DNA from: Lachnospiraceae bacterium AC2029
GTDB lineage: Bacteria > Bacillota > Clostridia > Lachnospirales > Lachnospiraceae
DNA: 64,000 bases
Direction: 5' to 3'
NCBI GenBank assembly: GCA_000703065.1
Contig: JNLK01000001.1
Coordinates: forward strand, 2,998,001-3,062,000
The notes beneath the pieces are model-generated. The model searched no databases, had not been told where the DNA came from, and worked only from the letters and a program-made list of their open reading frames with translations. Every line of letters starts with the position of its first letter. The first letter of the stretch is position 1. A program made the position numbers and the translations under genes. Shown in pieces: positions 23,717 through 33,224 of the stretch.

Positions 23717-25393
23717 ATGGCAAAAGCACAAAGAGTCTTATCAATAGACATCACGAACGAAAGTATCACCGTTGTGGAGATTACTGCTTCGGCAAAAAAG
23801 CAGACCTATATCCACAAGGTACTCATCTTCGAGACTCCGGAAGATTCCTATGAAGACGGAACGATCCGGGATCCGGAGAGGATCGCAGCAGCGATCCGCA
23901 GCCAGCTTCAGCAGGCTGGTATCACAAACAAGGTTGCAGTCTTCGTTATGAATTCTACGAAGATCATCAACAGAGAAGTTGTAATCCCGTATGTAAAAGA
24001 GAATAAAATCGGAAGTATCATCAATGCAAATGCATCTGATTATTTCCCGGTAAGCATAGAGGATTACGTTGTATCGAATTCCCTTCTGGAGACGACCACA
24101 GACGAGGCCGGTGTAAAGCAGATGCGTGTTATGGCAGTTGCAGCACCGGAGGCTATGGTTCGTTCCTACTATGATCTGGGTGCAGCTTGCGGCCTGAAGG
24201 TTCAGGATCTGGACTTCATCGGTAACAGTATGCTGCAGCTCATCAAGACACAGACCACAGAGCAGTCGACCACAATGGTAATCCAGCTCGGCAGCGAGTC
24301 CACCGTTCTGAACGTTGTTCAGGGTGATAAACTCCTGCTTCAGAGAAACGTACCTTACGGTACAAACCCGGTAGTGAATGTGGTTATGGAAGAGCGAGGA
24401 GTGGATGCTACCACAGCTATGACACTTCTTCAGAATGACCGTATCATCACCGTTGATTTCGATGATAATGAGGCAACCGGTGCATTCCGGTATCTCATCA
24501 ATAACATCGGTCGTGTCATGGACTATTATGCTTCACAGCATCCGGACAATCCGATCGATGATGTATTCCTGACCGGTGACGGTGCCCTGATCCGCGGCAT
24601 CGACGGACTGTTCAAGATTCAGCTGAACGTTTCCACCCGTATCATGGATACACTTTATAATGTAAAATTTGATCCTTCCATTGATCAGAAGATCTACAGC
24701 CCGGTTTACCTGATCTCTCCGATCGGAGCGGCAATTAATCCGATGGGCTTTGAGCTCGGCGCAAAGGGTGGCGGAGGATCCAAGGAGAAGGCCCAGATCG
24801 GCTACGCTCCGTTCATCATCTTCACCGTACTCTGTGCGATCGCTGCAGCAGCTCTTTCCTTCTATATGCTGAATGAGAAGAGCAAGATGCAGGACAAGAA
24901 GAGTTCCCTTGAAGCTCAGATTGCCGAGAAGGAATATATCGAGAAGATCATCGCAGAGCATGACAAGATGAAAACCATCGCTCAGAATGCTCAGGAGATG
25001 ACAGCATCCACCTATGAGCTGAACGAGCAGGCGCTTGCATTCATCAACGAGTTTGAAGGAAAGATGCCGAAGTCCGTATACCTTGACAACTTCGTTTCTT
25101 CCAGTACAGCAGTCAATATGGCGGTTCTGGCAACCAGCTATGACGATGTTGCTCAGCTGATCGTAAACCTGAAGTCCATTTCAGTTATCACCGACGTATA
25201 TGTAGCTTCTGTTCAGACGCAGAGAGCAGCAGACGGTGATACAGATACAGGAAAGGATGTTTTCCGGTTCTCATTGACCTGTGTATACACTGATCCGCAT
25301 GCCGCTGAGAAAGCAGCAGCAGAAGAGGCGGCGGCAGCAGAGCAGGCAGCAGACCAGGCGGCAACAGAAGAAGCTACTACAGAAGCGGAGTAA
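23717..25393 (+). CDS. pilMN: fused PilM-PilN pilus assembly protein
   Basis: A 558-residue protein. Residues 1 to about 350 are an actin-like PilM domain (VLSIDITNESITVVEI, VFVMNSTKIINREVVIPYV, TMVIQLGSESTVLNVV, DDVFLTGDGALIRGIDGLF). A single membrane helix lies near 365-388 (APFIIFTVLCAIAAAALSFY). Then come a coiled coil (about 390-440) and a PilN-like periplasm-equivalent domain (PKSVYLDNFVSSS). The tail is Ala/Glu-rich. PilM normally binds the cytoplasmic tip of PilN; here they are one chain, as I recall for some clostridial pilus loci. PilO follows after 18 bases. Confidence 0.85.
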   Translation: MAKAQRVLSIDITNESITVVEITASAKKQTYIHKVLIFETPEDSYEDGTIRDPERIAAAIRSQLQQAGITNKVAVFVMNSTKIINREVVIPYVKENKIGSIINANASDYFPVSIEDYVVSNSLLETTTDEAGVKQMRVMAVAAPEAMVRSYYDLGAACGLKVQDLDFIGNSMLQLIKTQTTEQSTTMVIQLGSESTVLNVVQGDKLLLQRNVPYGTNPVVNVVMEERGVDATTAMTLLQNDRIITVDFDDNEATGAFRYLINNIGRVMDYYASQHPDNPIDDVFLTGDGALIRGIDGLFKIQLNVSTRIMDTLYNVKFDPSIDQKIYSPVYLISPIGAAINPMGFELGAKGGGGSKEKAQIGYAPFIIFTVLCAIAAAALSFYMLNEKSKMQDKKSSLEAQIAEKEYIEKIIAEHDKMKTIAQNAQEMTASTYELNEQALAFINEFEGKMPKSVYLDNFVSSSTAVNMAVLATSYDDVAQLIVNLKSISVITDVYVASVQTQRAADGDTDTGKDVFRFSLTCVYTDPHAAEKAAAEEAAAAEQAADQAATEEATTEAE

Positions 25394-25411
25394 TAGGGGG
25401 AGGATAAGAAT

Positions 25412-26536
25412 ATGAATGATACATCAAAAAAGGCATTGATTTGCTTACTCGGTATAGCGATTATCTTCCTGGCCTATATGTATGTTTTTTCTCCGGCCAA
25501 GGAGGATAAGGATAAGTTAGAGAAGGAGTGTAATGAACTCCAGGTACGTTTGGATGACCTGATCGCCAAGGAAGCGATGAAGGATCAGCTCCTTGCAGAA
25601 ACAGAGGAGTATAAGCAACAGTTCCAGGATGTCCTGAAGGATTATCCGGCTGATCTGAACCAGGAAACTGCAGTTATGTTCTTCAAGTCCATCGAGGAGA
25701 ACAATGAGTTTATCAACCAGTCCTTCAGCATGCCGAAGGAAAATGAAATCTATCGACTGAATGGAACAGACAGTGCAGGCGTTTCAGCTGATGCTCTTAC
25801 AGGCGATCAGGTTGAGAAGGATGCTTACATCTGCTACTCAACAACATATTCCATCGCATATCGTGGTGCATATCAGGGTATCAAGGATATGCTGGCGTAT
25901 ATCGCAGATTACAAGTATCGCATGAACGTATCCTCCATCTCCATCTCTTATGATCAGGAGAAGGATCAGTATTCCGGAACAACTCTGATCAATGCATATT
26001 CGATCAGCGGTCCGGATCGTACACCGGATACAGTTGACCCGGGTGTTCCGGCAGGTACATCCAACCTGTTCATCGCAGGCGACGGTTCTTCCTCTGCAGC
26101 TGCAGCTTCCAAGTATGATGCAGATCAGGGCGATGCGATCAAGACAAGCAACAACGTAGCAGTTCTTCTTAATTCTGCAAATAGCGATCTGTCTGCTGGC
26201 ATCATTGCAGCAGCAAATGCAAACCGTGACGACACCTATGTAACATCCAGTGACAATTCCAGAGTTCAGCTTACATTTAACGTTTACGAGGATGGCGGTA
26301 AGAATTACGTTGAGTATTCCATCGGAACACAGAAGTATGCAGCAGAGGTGCTTACATCTGATGTAACCATTTATGTGAAGTCCTCCGCACGTGTTGATTC
26401 CAGTGACGCAAACGGCGTAGACGTTTCCGTACAGAATACTACAGCACTTCCGGTATACTTCAAGGTTGTTGACGATGATGCTACAAATCCAAGATTCAAG
26501 CTTGTAAGCAAGTCCGGTACATGCAGAGTATATTAA
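25412..26536 (+). CDS. pilO: PilO-like pilus alignment protein
   Basis: A 374-residue protein with a short cytoplasmic start, one membrane helix at about 8-28 (ALICLLGIAIIFLAYMYVF), a coiled coil at about 33-70 and an extracytoplasmic domain. The layout and position after PilN match PilO, which forms the alignment subcomplex with PilN. At sequence level the match is weak beyond the N-terminal third. It is about 170 residues longer than standard PilO. The extra C-terminal part (about 210-374) is rich in Ser, Ala and Asp and contains VQLTFNVYEDGGKNYVEY. Gram-positive cells have no outer-membrane secretin to align, so the role may differ. Confidence 0.72.
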   Translation: MNDTSKKALICLLGIAIIFLAYMYVFSPAKEDKDKLEKECNELQVRLDDLIAKEAMKDQLLAETEEYKQQFQDVLKDYPADLNQETAVMFFKSIEENNEFINQSFSMPKENEIYRLNGTDSAGVSADALTGDQVEKDAYICYSTTYSIAYRGAYQGIKDMLAYIADYKYRMNVSSISISYDQEKDQYSGTTLINAYSISGPDRTPDTVDPGVPAGTSNLFIAGDGSSSAAAASKYDADQGDAIKTSNNVAVLLNSANSDLSAGIIAAANANRDDTYVTSSDNSRVQLTFNVYEDGGKNYVEYSIGTQKYAAEVLTSDVTIYVKSSARVDSSDANGVDVSVQNTTALPVYFKVVDDDATNPRFKLVSKSGTCRVY

Positions 26537-26593
26537 GAAGCGTTGTAACATTTAACTGTTAACCATTAATTATTTAGGATTGGAGTGAATGCG

Positions 26594-28477
26594 ATGGTCC
26601 GAAAGAAAAATCAAGGTTTTAGTTTGATAGAGGTGATTGTAGCCGTCGCCATATTGACGATACTTATGGCACCGATCATCAAGCAGGTTATTCAGACTCT
26701 GCAAACCAGCGCTCAGGCAAAAGAGCGTCAGTACGCTGTGGAGAATGCTGAGTACATTTTGAACACACTGCAGGAAACTCCGGTTTCTAAACTGAACACT
26801 TTAGCAGGCAAGCTGGGGGCAACCCCGGCTGCCGATGCTGAAGGAAAAGTTCTTACCGAGAGTATCGACGGCGGTGATCTGAAGTTCACCAGCTGCGTTA
26901 CAAATCCCTCCGTAAACTGCTTTATCTGGCAGTGCGGAGATTATGCTTCACTTGACTCATATCTTAGCAGGACACCTGTTGCACAGACTGATATTTCTTC
27001 AGCATTATCGTTTGGCTATGGTGTTCCTTACTCTGCAACGACCTATACTCTTGAGAAGACCGCCCTTGGAAGAGGAGATAAGTTCTATCAGAGAAAGGTT
27101 ACTGTAGATAACCTTCGTGCGGTTGTAGCAGCAAATGACAGCACGATTGAAACCTACTTCTCAGAAGAAGCGATTGCTGCACTTAAGGATAACGGTTTCA
27201 CCATCACAACAGAGGGTGCAGCCGTAAAGTATGACGCAACTACCGGACTGGTATCGGATATCGTGGTTTCCAAGGTTTCCGGTATCCGCAGCCCGAACGG
27301 AACCGGTACCAGCTACATGCAGGATCTTGACAGCAGTAAGGTTGCCATCATCCAGGGTTCGGCTTCCAACTTTGACGCTCAGGCAGAAAATGATCTTTAC
27401 AATCTGAAGATGAACCGTTTGAAGGCTTCTCGTCCCGATGACTGGGTACAGGCAATGCTTTCTCACAACGGAAGCGTATTGGAGACAAAATACTTCTTTG
27501 ACAATGTAAGTAAAATGACGAGGATCTCCATTGTATCAGGATATGATACAGAGAAGGATCTGAAATATTACGATGTTGACTGTACTGTATTCTATGAGGA
27601 TTACCTGATCAAGGCATCCGATGAGGATCCGGTGAATGCAGGTGAAAATCCGTATGACGATGCAGCGGATGTATTTGATGATATGGACATCGACCAGAAT
27701 AAACCCGAGACCCTGACCTACAATGCGTATACACACAGGTTCTATACGAATCAGGCTCCGGATATCTATCTGGTTTATGAGCCCTATGTTGCAAGTGAAT
27801 CAAATTATGCTACAAGGGACTATATAGTGACCTACGACGGCGTGCTCTATGATGCCAAGGAGAAGCATTCCAAGCTTTATGTGATCAAGCCCAGCAAGGG
27901 ACGTGTCGTAAGATACAAAGCCCTGGCTTCGGAGCCGGCAGACTGGTCAGCAAATTATGAAAGTTATTTTGAAAAGAGTGGTACTGATTACGTACCGGTT
28001 ACGGGTACAGAGGCACCTGCATTCGAGGAGAATAAATACTATCAGCGTGCTCATGACTTTACTACAAACTTAACGACAAAAGCCGACACCTCGGTAGATG
28101 TCTATCTGAACTATCTGAAGAAGAACACAGGTGAGACAAATGTTCTCCCGATCTACACAAATGTTGATCTGGCAAACTTCAAATGTGCACTTCCGGCGGG
28201 TGCAAAGGACGGATGTCAGTATTCTGAGAATCGGAGTCTGTACTACGGAGTTCCGAAATCCGTTGAGGACGGGCCGGTCAATAAGACGAATAAGTATTCT
28301 GCCGATGAAATGACGAGAACTGCATATGATTCGGCAATCGTTAAGGATATCCATGAGGATGTCACCTTGTCGGATCGAGTATATACAGTTACGGTTCAGT
28401 TGGATAAGCTGAATGAGGACGGATCGGTTTATTCCGGTTATTCCGTTAAACTGTCAGGTGCAAAGGGGGCTGAGTAA
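26594..28477 (+). CDS. large PilV/GspI-like minor prepilin
   Basis: A 627-residue prepilin: leader MVRKKNQG, then FSLIEVIVAVAILTILMAPI with Glu5. The SLIEVIVA segment is typical of the GspI/PilV group. Ordinary minor pilins are about 130-180 residues, so the soluble part of about 590 residues is greatly enlarged. It contains several Tyr/Asp-rich segments such as YDDAADVFDDMDIDQN. Start ATG 26594 is chosen because GGAG at 26582-26585 fits it. The upstream GTG 26585 overlaps the ribosome binding site. It begins a run of four minor pilin genes ending in a giant exported protein. The enlarged head might contribute to a tip adhesin complex. Confidence 0.8.
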   Translation: MVRKKNQGFSLIEVIVAVAILTILMAPIIKQVIQTLQTSAQAKERQYAVENAEYILNTLQETPVSKLNTLAGKLGATPAADAEGKVLTESIDGGDLKFTSCVTNPSVNCFIWQCGDYASLDSYLSRTPVAQTDISSALSFGYGVPYSATTYTLEKTALGRGDKFYQRKVTVDNLRAVVAANDSTIETYFSEEAIAALKDNGFTITTEGAAVKYDATTGLVSDIVVSKVSGIRSPNGTGTSYMQDLDSSKVAIIQGSASNFDAQAENDLYNLKMNRLKASRPDDWVQAMLSHNGSVLETKYFFDNVSKMTRISIVSGYDTEKDLKYYDVDCTVFYEDYLIKASDEDPVNAGENPYDDAADVFDDMDIDQNKPETLTYNAYTHRFYTNQAPDIYLVYEPYVASESNYATRDYIVTYDGVLYDAKEKHSKLYVIKPSKGRVVRYKALASEPADWSANYESYFEKSGTDYVPVTGTEAPAFEENKYYQRAHDFTTNLTTKADTSVDVYLNYLKKNTGETNVLPIYTNVDLANFKCALPAGAKDGCQYSENRSLYYGVPKSVEDGPVNKTNKYSADEMTRTAYDSAIVKDIHEDVTLSDRVYTVTVQLDKLNEDGSVYSGYSVKLSGAKGAE

Positions 28478-31400
28478 GTGAAAAAGTTACGCGCGAAACT
28501 GAAAAACATACTGAAGAATCAGGGCTCAGGTCTGGTTCTGGTTGTTGTAGCCGTTGCGTTCATCGGTATTCTTGTCGGCTCCCTGCTTACGGCTGTTGGC
28601 TATGCATATCGACTGAAGCTCTATGACTACAACGCAAAGGATAACTTCTACTATCTGGAGCAGGCCATGGATGAGGTTTATGCCGGTGTCGGTAATGAAA
28701 CCCTGTCCTGCATGCAGACCGCATATACGGATGTGGTTAATGAGATGGTAGAGTATTCTGAGTCTACCCGGAATTACATCACCCGGGATCCGGAAGACCT
28801 GAATGCACAGTTCAAGAAGCAGTTCATGGCAAATGTGGCAAATTCTGAATTCATGAAGACTGCCGGCGGTGCGCTTGACAAGTTCCTTCAGAGCTTCATC
28901 ACCAACTCTGATGTAAAGCTCGTGACGGGAAATGCCAAGATCGTCAAGTATGTCATGGACGAGGGCGGAGTAGAGAAGGTCTATAACGGTGTTGCGAATG
29001 CAAATGTAGAGTATTCCACGATCGTTATCAAGAACGTTATCCTCAGCAGAACGGCTAATTACAATCGTTCTACTGCAAACGGAAATTTCACTCAGACGAT
29101 CTCCACCGATATCGTGGTAAATCAGCCTGATTTCGAGATGAACTTCACCTCGATCATCATGGATTACTCCACTCTGTATGATTATTGCATGCTCGCTGAC
29201 AGCGGTATCGAGATCACACAGAACAAGTCAGAGCTCAGCATCAGCGGTAACGTATATGCTGCAGCTGACTTCTACAACAAGGGATACAACAATTACAAAG
29301 GTACTGCGGCAAGACAGGCAGCAAACGGTGGTTTCTATTATGATTTAAACGGTGTCGGCAGGGGTAGCGCGCACGGAGTGGTTTATGGCAAGTCCGGAAA
29401 CACTGTTACGCCGACTGAGACCAGTTATGTATCTTCTCAGGAGATCCCTTCCACGATCTCTACTGATACTCGTGTTTACAACAACTTTAATAACGGAAAG
29501 GTTTCAAACAACACTTCCCAGAGTCTGAGAAATGACCGTATTTATTACGGCACCAATTTTACGGTAGCGAATTATGATGGTGTTCAGGAGAACAGTATGT
29601 ACTCCGGGCTTTACATCAAGGGTGCGAATGTAAATATGCAGTCTTCCGAACTGATTGTTCCGGGAACCATCGCTGTTATGGATGGTGCAAGACTTACTCT
29701 GTACGGAAAGACCGGTGCCAGTGTTTCAGAGGCCGATGTATGGACAGATAATATCGCACTTGGCGGTATCGGAAACAAGGATTCTGCTCCGTATGCACTT
29801 CTTCGTGCAAACCTGCATGTAAGAGACGACCTGGAACTTAACGCGAACTATTCCTACTTCCAGGTTGCAGGACGTTACTACGGCTTTGGAGACAGCACAA
29901 AGGCAGATGCCCGTGAGTATGTTCCGACCGTAACCGGTGACGCTGCAAATGCTTATTTCTATAAGGAAATGGTGAACGGTGTAGCTACACCGAAGGCCCG
30001 TGGCCACTATAACAGTTCTGCGATCGTGATCAACGGTCAGCAGTCCAAGCTGGAGCTTTCCGAACTGGATGCGCTCTTTGTAGGCGGACGTTCCTACGTA
30101 CAGCTTTCCAAGGATTATGGCAATGTGGTAAGAAAGAGAGCAGTCTCAACCGATACGGAGAAATTCGATCCTGATAATCCGGAATTCATTATTGATGAGG
30201 TTGATGAAAACGGTAAACAGGTTACTGAGAAATCTTACGTATTCGATGGGAATACGGATGACTTTAAGACCGGTGAGAGTATCTCGATCAAGACAAACCA
30301 ACTGGCATACGTGCCGATGAATATCACCGGTGTATCCACTGTAAATATCGTTGAAGAAACACTTACTGACGGAACAAAATACTACAAGGTTCCGCTTCCG
30401 AGTGAAGTACAGAGCTCTGTTCCGTTCCTTCAGATCCTGAGCGGCGGTGCAGGTACCGAGAACAATGTAATGACCTATGTTCCCTGTATCAAGTATGATA
30501 CTACCGACGGAACCGAGTATTACTATGATTTTGAGACCTGCTACAAGCTGTTCTATCAGAGCAAGGGTAAGAACAAAGCTACATTCAATTACCCGTATAA
30601 ATCATCAGCAACTGCCACACCTCAGATGGTAAGCGTTGATGTTGATATCAAGTCGGCAGAAGATCTTGCAAAGCAGTTCATTATCTTCTATTATACAGAG
30701 CTTTCCAATTACGATTCCTCCAGCTGCAAAGCAGTTCTGCCGGATATCGGAGACAAGTATGAAGGCTTCAATTTCGACGAGGGTTATCTGGAGATTCCGA
30801 CACAGGAGAACAATATTTACTCCTCCGGCGCGATCACCGCAAAGGACGGTACGGAATTCACCATTAAGGGTGCCGAAAACCTGCAGGAATCCATCGAGAG
30901 TTCTGCAAGAGAAGAGAAGTCCGAGTATAGTAAGATGCTTACTACTAGTGTAACACAGGCTGCAACTGTTGCCAGTGATATGGAGGAACGTTACGCATAT
31001 CTCAAGTGGACTTTGGAGAATTATAATCCGAATCTTGCACGAAGCGTAGCTGAAAGGGCCTATGTTAGCACAACGGTTGAGAGTTATGGTGAGCAGTATC
31101 TGACTCCGTTGAACCGTTACCTCAATTTCAATCAGATCACTCCGACAACGGATATCCATCCGGCCATGACAGGTTACAGGAGTGGTACCAGTCTGGAACT
31201 TGCTTCCGGATACAAGGTATGGATCAGCAGCAATGATGTAGTTGTAAGCTCTGACAGAGAAGACGGCGTCGTTCAGGGTATTGTAGTCGCAAAGGGTAAT
31301 GTGTTCTTTGATAAAACAGTCACCAAGTTTGAAGGACTGATCGTATCCGGTGATAAGATCTTTGTTGATAATACCACCACATTCCCTACCGGACGCGGAA

Positions 31401-31705
31401 GAACAGCTGCCGGTGACAGTACGATCACATCCATCAGCGCCAGCCCTGAGATTGTACGTGCAATCCTCAATGAGTGCATGACGATGACAGGTGACACATC
31501 TGATAACGGAACCTATGCAAAGAAGGTTCTCGCAGTCTTCAAGTCCTATGAGAAGTATGCATATGCTACTTCCGAGGTTAAGACCATCGATGTAAGCCTG
31601 AAGACCATTGATACGATCCAGTACTCCGACGTAGTACGGTACTCCAACTGGATGAAGAACGTTGTTGCAGAGCCGAAGACAGAGCCTGCGACTGACGAAC
31701 CGTAA
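28478..31705 (+). CDS. giant PilX/GspK-like pseudopilin
   Basis: A 1075-residue protein starting at GTG 28478, directly after the stop of the preceding gene. Its N-terminal NQGSGLVLVVVAVAFIGILV is a prepilin-like helix after a basic leader. It has G-S at the cut site and no Glu at position 5, as in the GspK/PilX_N type (QRGSALLVxLL), whose members sit at the pseudopilus tip. The rest is extracellular, with beta-rich stretches and NNTSQSLRN/YVQLSKDYGN-like low-similarity regions. Standard GspK is about 330 residues, so this one is three times larger. Gene order supports a tip role. Function is inferred. Confidence 0.7.
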   Translation: MKKLRAKLKNILKNQGSGLVLVVVAVAFIGILVGSLLTAVGYAYRLKLYDYNAKDNFYYLEQAMDEVYAGVGNETLSCMQTAYTDVVNEMVEYSESTRNYITRDPEDLNAQFKKQFMANVANSEFMKTAGGALDKFLQSFITNSDVKLVTGNAKIVKYVMDEGGVEKVYNGVANANVEYSTIVIKNVILSRTANYNRSTANGNFTQTISTDIVVNQPDFEMNFTSIIMDYSTLYDYCMLADSGIEITQNKSELSISGNVYAAADFYNKGYNNYKGTAARQAANGGFYYDLNGVGRGSAHGVVYGKSGNTVTPTETSYVSSQEIPSTISTDTRVYNNFNNGKVSNNTSQSLRNDRIYYGTNFTVANYDGVQENSMYSGLYIKGANVNMQSSELIVPGTIAVMDGARLTLYGKTGASVSEADVWTDNIALGGIGNKDSAPYALLRANLHVRDDLELNANYSYFQVAGRYYGFGDSTKADAREYVPTVTGDAANAYFYKEMVNGVATPKARGHYNSSAIVINGQQSKLELSELDALFVGGRSYVQLSKDYGNVVRKRAVSTDTEKFDPDNPEFIIDEVDENGKQVTEKSYVFDGNTDDFKTGESISIKTNQLAYVPMNITGVSTVNIVEETLTDGTKYYKVPLPSEVQSSVPFLQILSGGAGTENNVMTYVPCIKYDTTDGTEYYYDFETCYKLFYQSKGKNKATFNYPYKSSATATPQMVSVDVDIKSAEDLAKQFIIFYYTELSNYDSSSCKAVLPDIGDKYEGFNFDEGYLEIPTQENNIYSSGAITAKDGTEFTIKGAENLQESIESSAREEKSEYSKMLTTSVTQAATVASDMEERYAYLKWTLENYNPNLARSVAERAYVSTTVESYGEQYLTPLNRYLNFNQITPTTDIHPAMTGYRSGTSLELASGYKVWISSNDVVVSSDREDGVVQGIVVAKGNVFFDKTVTKFEGLIVSGDKIFVDNTTTFPTGRGRTAAGDSTITSISASPEIVRAILNECMTMTGDTSDNGTYAKKVLAVFKSYEKYAYATSEVKTIDVSLKTIDTIQYSDVVRYSNWMKNVVAEPKTEPATDEP

Positions 31706-31716
31706 AGGAGGAGCAT

Positions 31717-32334
31717 ATGGCTAAGCATAAGAAGAATCAGGGTTATTCCCTGGTAGAGCTGATCGTGGTTATTGCGATCATTGCGGTCGTAGCCGGTCTG
31801 TCACTGATCTCTGTCACACTGATCCATTCAGCGAAGGCTAAGAACGCTTCAACTACGGTAGATTCTGAGATCTCCACGCTGATCACGAAGTCCAAGAATA
31901 TGAGTTCGGATCGTGCCGGATGGCAGTATGCAGCGCGTATCTATTCAGATGAGAAGGGTGCATACTACTTCCAGAAGGGTTATTATGATCCCTCATCCAA
32001 GACTTATGACTTTAAGGATACGGATACGGAGGGTGAAGGAAAGGGAATCGCTCTTTCATCCTATGTAGTGATCAAATACACCGGAACCTGTCCGAATGTG
32101 GCTTTCAGTAATTCAACAATGACAGGAACTGAGGATATCAATCTTACGGTTAATGATCATGAGTTGAAGAACCTCTGTACTGCAAACGGAAATCCGGGTG
32201 GCGGACTCTTTATCCGTTTTGCAAAGGACGGAACCTGTGAGTCGGGTGTAGGTGATATCCGGTTCTATAAGAGAAACGGTAATATCGTGGCACATGAGTA
32301 TATCCGTGCAAATGGTAGTCATCAGTCCAGGTAA
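31717..32334 (+). CDS. FimU/GspH-like minor prepilin
   Basis: A 205-residue prepilin with leader MAKHKKNQG followed by YSLVELIVVIAIIAVVAGLS, with Glu5 and cleavage before Tyr. The helix continues into LIHSAKAKNASTTVDSEIST, the alpha1 spine of the FimT/GspH class. The globular head has two Cys (CPNVAFS, CTANGNPGGG) and a third in GTCESGVG. AAAGGAGG overlaps the end of the preceding gene, 11 bases before the ATG. In the minor pilin complexes of other systems this class connects the tip to the filament. Confidence 0.82.
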   Translation: MAKHKKNQGYSLVELIVVIAIIAVVAGLSLISVTLIHSAKAKNASTTVDSEISTLITKSKNMSSDRAGWQYAARIYSDEKGAYYFQKGYYDPSSKTYDFKDTDTEGEGKGIALSSYVVIKYTGTCPNVAFSNSTMTGTEDINLTVNDHELKNLCTANGNPGGGLFIRFAKDGTCESGVGDIRFYKRNGNIVAHEYIRANGSHQSR

Positions 32335-32348
32335 AGGGGGGATTTATT

Positions 32349-33206
32349 GTGAATAGAAGACAAGTAAATAACCGAGGCGTAACCCTGGTTGAGCTGATGG
32401 TCGCCCTTGCAGTCCTGGCTATGCTGATGACTGCAGTGATCATGCTGATGAGCAACAACACGGTAATTTATAAGAAGACAAAAGCAGACATTTCCATTCA
32501 GACGTCTGCACAGGAAACCTACGGAGCAATTCAGGACAGTATCATGCAGGCCAAGTCGATAGAGCTTAAGGCTTATACAGATACGGATGCAACAGTTAAG
32601 ACCTACAAGAAGGCCTCTTCCATAGCTCCTGGAGATGCATCATCCGGTTTTGATACACTGATGAGTGTAAATGCCGTAGGAGCAGCAAGTTATACCACGG
32701 TTTATCCGGTACAGCTGACGATCGTATATTCTGTTGAGAACAGTGACGACATCAACAACAAGAACTGTACGGTAAACTATTACTTCCACAGATATTCCGA
32801 TCCGGAGAGCGGACATGCCAAGTGTAATCTTTATGTGACACGTACGTATGAAACCAGCGTTGACAGGATGGATGACGTTTGGCCTGAATCCTATAACAGC
32901 GGCTGGACGCCTGCCAAGCAGACGGAGTCATCGAAAGAGGATCGGGATAAGTTCACTGAGTGGCTGTATACTTCAGCCATGTCGGAAGCAAAGTTCCATG
33001 TGGATTATACAACTCAGTCCTTTGACGTGATCCTGGATTTCTGGGACAGAGGACAGAAGTATAATACTAGCGGCCTTGTAAGCTGCCGTAACTCTTACAT
33101 TATGAAGGATATGAGAAACCGTACAGCGGCTGCTGTATCCATAACGGAGACAGAAGGCGAAGGCGGTGAAGGCGGCGAAGGTGCCGAAGGTGCCGGCGGA
33201 GAGTAA
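32349..33206 (+). CDS. PilW/GspJ-like minor prepilin
   Basis: A 285-residue prepilin starting at GTG 32349 (AAAGGGGG upstream). Leader MNRRQVNNRG, then VTLVELMVALAVLAMLMTAV with Glu5. The TLVELMVA pattern and the following long helix match the GspJ/PilW class. The C-terminus is a Gly/Glu repeat (GEGGEGGEGAEGAGGE). It completes a set of four minor pilins that can be equated with GspI, K, H and J. The next gene, 18 bases on, encodes the giant exported protein. Confidence 0.82.
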   Translation: MNRRQVNNRGVTLVELMVALAVLAMLMTAVIMLMSNNTVIYKKTKADISIQTSAQETYGAIQDSIMQAKSIELKAYTDTDATVKTYKKASSIAPGDASSGFDTLMSVNAVGAASYTTVYPVQLTIVYSVENSDDINNKNCTVNYYFHRYSDPESGHAKCNLYVTRTYETSVDRMDDVWPESYNSGWTPAKQTESSKEDRDKFTEWLYTSAMSEAKFHVDYTTQSFDVILDFWDRGQKYNTSGLVSCRNSYIMKDMRNRTAAAVSITETEGEGGEGGEGAEGAGGE

Positions 33207-33224
33207 CAGGAAAGGAATGTGATT

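Noticed and set aside
28478-31705. Sortase-anchored adhesin for the 1075-residue protein
   Set aside because: There is no LPxTG motif or C-terminal membrane segment. The hydrophobic segment is N-terminal and prepilin-like.
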